Shown: piece after piece, positions 7,454 to 8,579 of the stretch
Numbering within the stretch: the stretch's first letter is position 1
How the letters are laid out: every line of letters starts with the position of its first letter
From: Pseudomonadota bacterium
GTDB taxonomy: Bacteria; Pseudomonadota; Alphaproteobacteria; Rhizobiales; Xanthobacteraceae
Length of the DNA: 8,579 nt
NCBI GenBank assembly: GCA_023405565.1
Contig: JAEXXW010000114.1
Location: 1 to 8,579, forward strand
Direction: 5' to 3'
Notes under the pieces: model-generated
What the model was told of the DNA's origin: nothing
The model's database searches: none
The model's input: the letters and a program-made list of their open reading frames with translations, nothing else
Position numbers and translations under genes: made by a program

Positions 7454-8212
7454 ATGGCCGGACGTTTGCAGGATCAGGTTGCCGTCATCACCGCCGCTGG
7501 ACAAGGGATAGGCCGCGCCATTGCCGAAGCCTTCATGGCCGAGGGGGCGAAGGTGATCGCGACCGATCTCGATGCCGGAAAGCTGAAGGGTCTGCAGGCT
7601 GCGAAAATATCGTCGCTCGATGTGCGGACGACGCAGGCGGTCAATGAACTGGCTGAAAGCGTGACGCAGGATTTTGGTGGCGCGGACATCCTCGTCAATT
7701 GCGCAGGCTTCGTGCATCATGGCACGGTCCTGCAATGTTCGGAAAGCGACTGGGATTTTTCGTTCGACCTGAATGTGAAGTCGATGCATCGCACGATCAA
7801 CGCCTTCCTGCCGGGTATGCTGAAGAAGCAGCATGGATCGATCGTGAATATTTCATCGGCCGCATCCTCGATCACCGGATTGCCAAACCGTTATGTCTAT
7901 GGCGCGACCAAGGCCGCGGTGATCGGGCTGACCAAAGCCGTTGCGGCTGATTTCATCCGGCAGGGCATTCGCTGTAACGCGGTCTGTCCCGGCACGATCG
8001 AGTCGCCCTCGCTCGACGAACGCATCGAGGCACTGGCCCAATCCACACGGCAATCCGAAACGATCGCGCGGCAGAGCTTCGTCGATCGTCAGCCGATGGG
8101 ACGGCTTGGCACGGCAAAGGAAGTGGCCGCCCTGGTTGTGTTTCTGGCGTCCGATGAGGCGAGCTACATCACTGGTCAGCCATATCTGGTCGATGGCGGC
8201 CTGGCGTTGTAA
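7454..8212 (+). CDS. NAD-type short-chain dehydrogenase/reductase, BDH2/DHRS6-like
   Basis: This 252-residue classical SDR is a cytoplasmic Rossmann-fold oxidoreductase. It has the cofactor motif TAAGQGIG (13-20), an aspartate at the end of beta2 (D38 in IATDLD) favouring NAD(H) over NADP(H), NCAG (82-85), catalytic S135, Y149 and K153 (YGATK), and CPGTIESPS (178-186). From memory it is strikingly close to human BDH2 (DHRS6): GFVHHGTVL, DWDFS, NLV-type region, KAAVIGLTK and VAADFI match, and R146 and R190 match arginines proposed to hold the substrate carboxylate. Bacterial relatives include 2-keto-3-deoxy-fuconate and -rhamnonate dehydrogenases, so the substrate is plausibly a 3-hydroxy acid or a 2-keto-3-deoxy sugar acid made by the upstream dehydratase; this is inference. 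ATG 7454 is chosen because AGGGA sits 9 bases upstream; the in-frame TTG at 7436 is less likely. It is 32 bases before the small secreted protein gene. Confidence 0.92.
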   Translation: MAGRLQDQVAVITAAGQGIGRAIAEAFMAEGAKVIATDLDAGKLKGLQAAKISSLDVRTTQAVNELAESVTQDFGGADILVNCAGFVHHGTVLQCSESDWDFSFDLNVKSMHRTINAFLPGMLKKQHGSIVNISSAASSITGLPNRYVYGATKAAVIGLTKAVAADFIRQGIRCNAVCPGTIESPSLDERIEALAQSTRQSETIARQSFVDRQPMGRLGTAKEVAALVVFLASDEASYITGQPYLVDGGLAL

Positions 8213-8244
8213 ACTGCCATCATTTCGTGCGACCGGAGTGGTGC

Positions 8245-8568
8245 ATGCGGAAGCTGTCGATCGTCTTGCTGGTGCTTTTGAGCCCGACCTTCGCCTTTGG
8301 CGCCAATTGCAAGCGCAATGGCAATGTTGTGAACTGCGACGACGGACGCACCGGGATCTTCACCGGCGATGCGATTATCTGGCCGGATGGTACGCGCTCG
8401 ACAAGTGCGCAGCATCCCAGCGTGCGGATCGGTCACAAGGACTCGGTGCGCGTCGGTCCCGGTGTGTTTGTGGGTTCACCATCGGGCCAGGGCTCGGTTC
8501 CGCTCGATGATCCGAACGCGCCGCATAAACGCGATTGTGCCGTGATCGACAGCGTTTCCTATTGCTGA
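8245..8568 (+). CDS. Small exported four-cysteine protein of unknown function
   Basis: This 107-residue protein has a Sec signal peptide (MRK, hydrophobic core LSIVLLVLLSPTFAF, probable cleavage after FG at 19). The mature part of about 88 residues has four cysteines, C22, C31, C98 and C107 (the last residue), suggesting two disulfides that pin both ends of a short beta-rich domain. CDDGRTGIFTGDAIIWPDGT (31-50) and VPLDDPNAPHKRDC (85-98) look like a conserved small-protein family I associate with Bradyrhizobium relatives, but I know no function and no named domain. There are no transmembrane segments after the signal and no lipobox, so it should be soluble in the periplasm or outside. GGAG (8235-8238) six bases before the ATG supports this start over a GTG at 8227. 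It follows the SDR by 32 bases and may be the last gene of that operon or have its own promoter. Confidence 0.82.
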   Translation: MRKLSIVLLVLLSPTFAFGANCKRNGNVVNCDDGRTGIFTGDAIIWPDGTRSTSAQHPSVRIGHKDSVRVGPGVFVGSPSGQGSVPLDDPNAPHKRDCAVIDSVSYC

Positions 8569-8579
8569 TGGTGTAGCGC

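Overview
The window looks like an ordinary chromosomal stretch of an alphaproteobacterium, probably of the order Hyphomicrobiales (Bradyrhizobium/Xanthobacteraceae-like). This is inferred from GC-rich codon use, the gene families present (a CorC/HlyC-type membrane protein, a XylD-type dehydratase, a DctP-family TRAP binding protein, a BDH2-like dehydrogenase) and a small secreted four-cysteine protein of a kind I associate with that group. I see no transposase, integrase, tRNA, rRNA, CRISPR array or phage gene.

Left part (1-1134, minus strand): the N-terminal 213 codons of a PLP-dependent class I aminotransferase run off the left edge. Upstream of it on the same strand is a small potassium-channel-like membrane protein. 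The two are 33 bases apart and could share a transcript. A divergent gap of about 110 bases separates the channel gene from the rest, which is all on the plus strand.

Middle part (1245-5652): a 433-residue DUF21/CBS-pair/CorC_HlyC membrane protein, then a 602-residue IlvD/Edd-family sugar-acid dehydratase closely resembling Caulobacter D-xylonate dehydratase, then a secreted DctP-type TRAP substrate-binding protein. No DctQ/DctM membrane subunits are present.

Right part (5931-8568): after a 278-base gap come an isocitrate lyase/PEP mutase-fold enzyme, a RimJ/RimL-like GNAT acetyltransferase that overlaps it by four bases (ATGA), an NAD-type short-chain dehydrogenase very like human BDH2/DHRS6 18 bases later, and a small exported protein 32 bases after that. 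These four are tightly packed and probably form one operon.

Taken together, the dehydratase, binding protein, PEP-mutase-fold enzyme and dehydrogenase suggest uptake and non-phosphorylative breakdown of a hydroxy- or sugar acid: dehydration to a 2-keto-3-deoxy acid, oxidation, then C-C cleavage. This is inference from neighbourhood; no local regulator, aldehyde dehydrogenase or diketo-acid hydrolase confirms it. I did not find a clearly new biological system. The points most worth following are the loss of the substrate-binding arginine in the TRAP protein, the altered potassium-channel filter, the missing KKCGH-type loop in the lyase-fold protein, and the coupled lyase-GNAT-SDR cassette.
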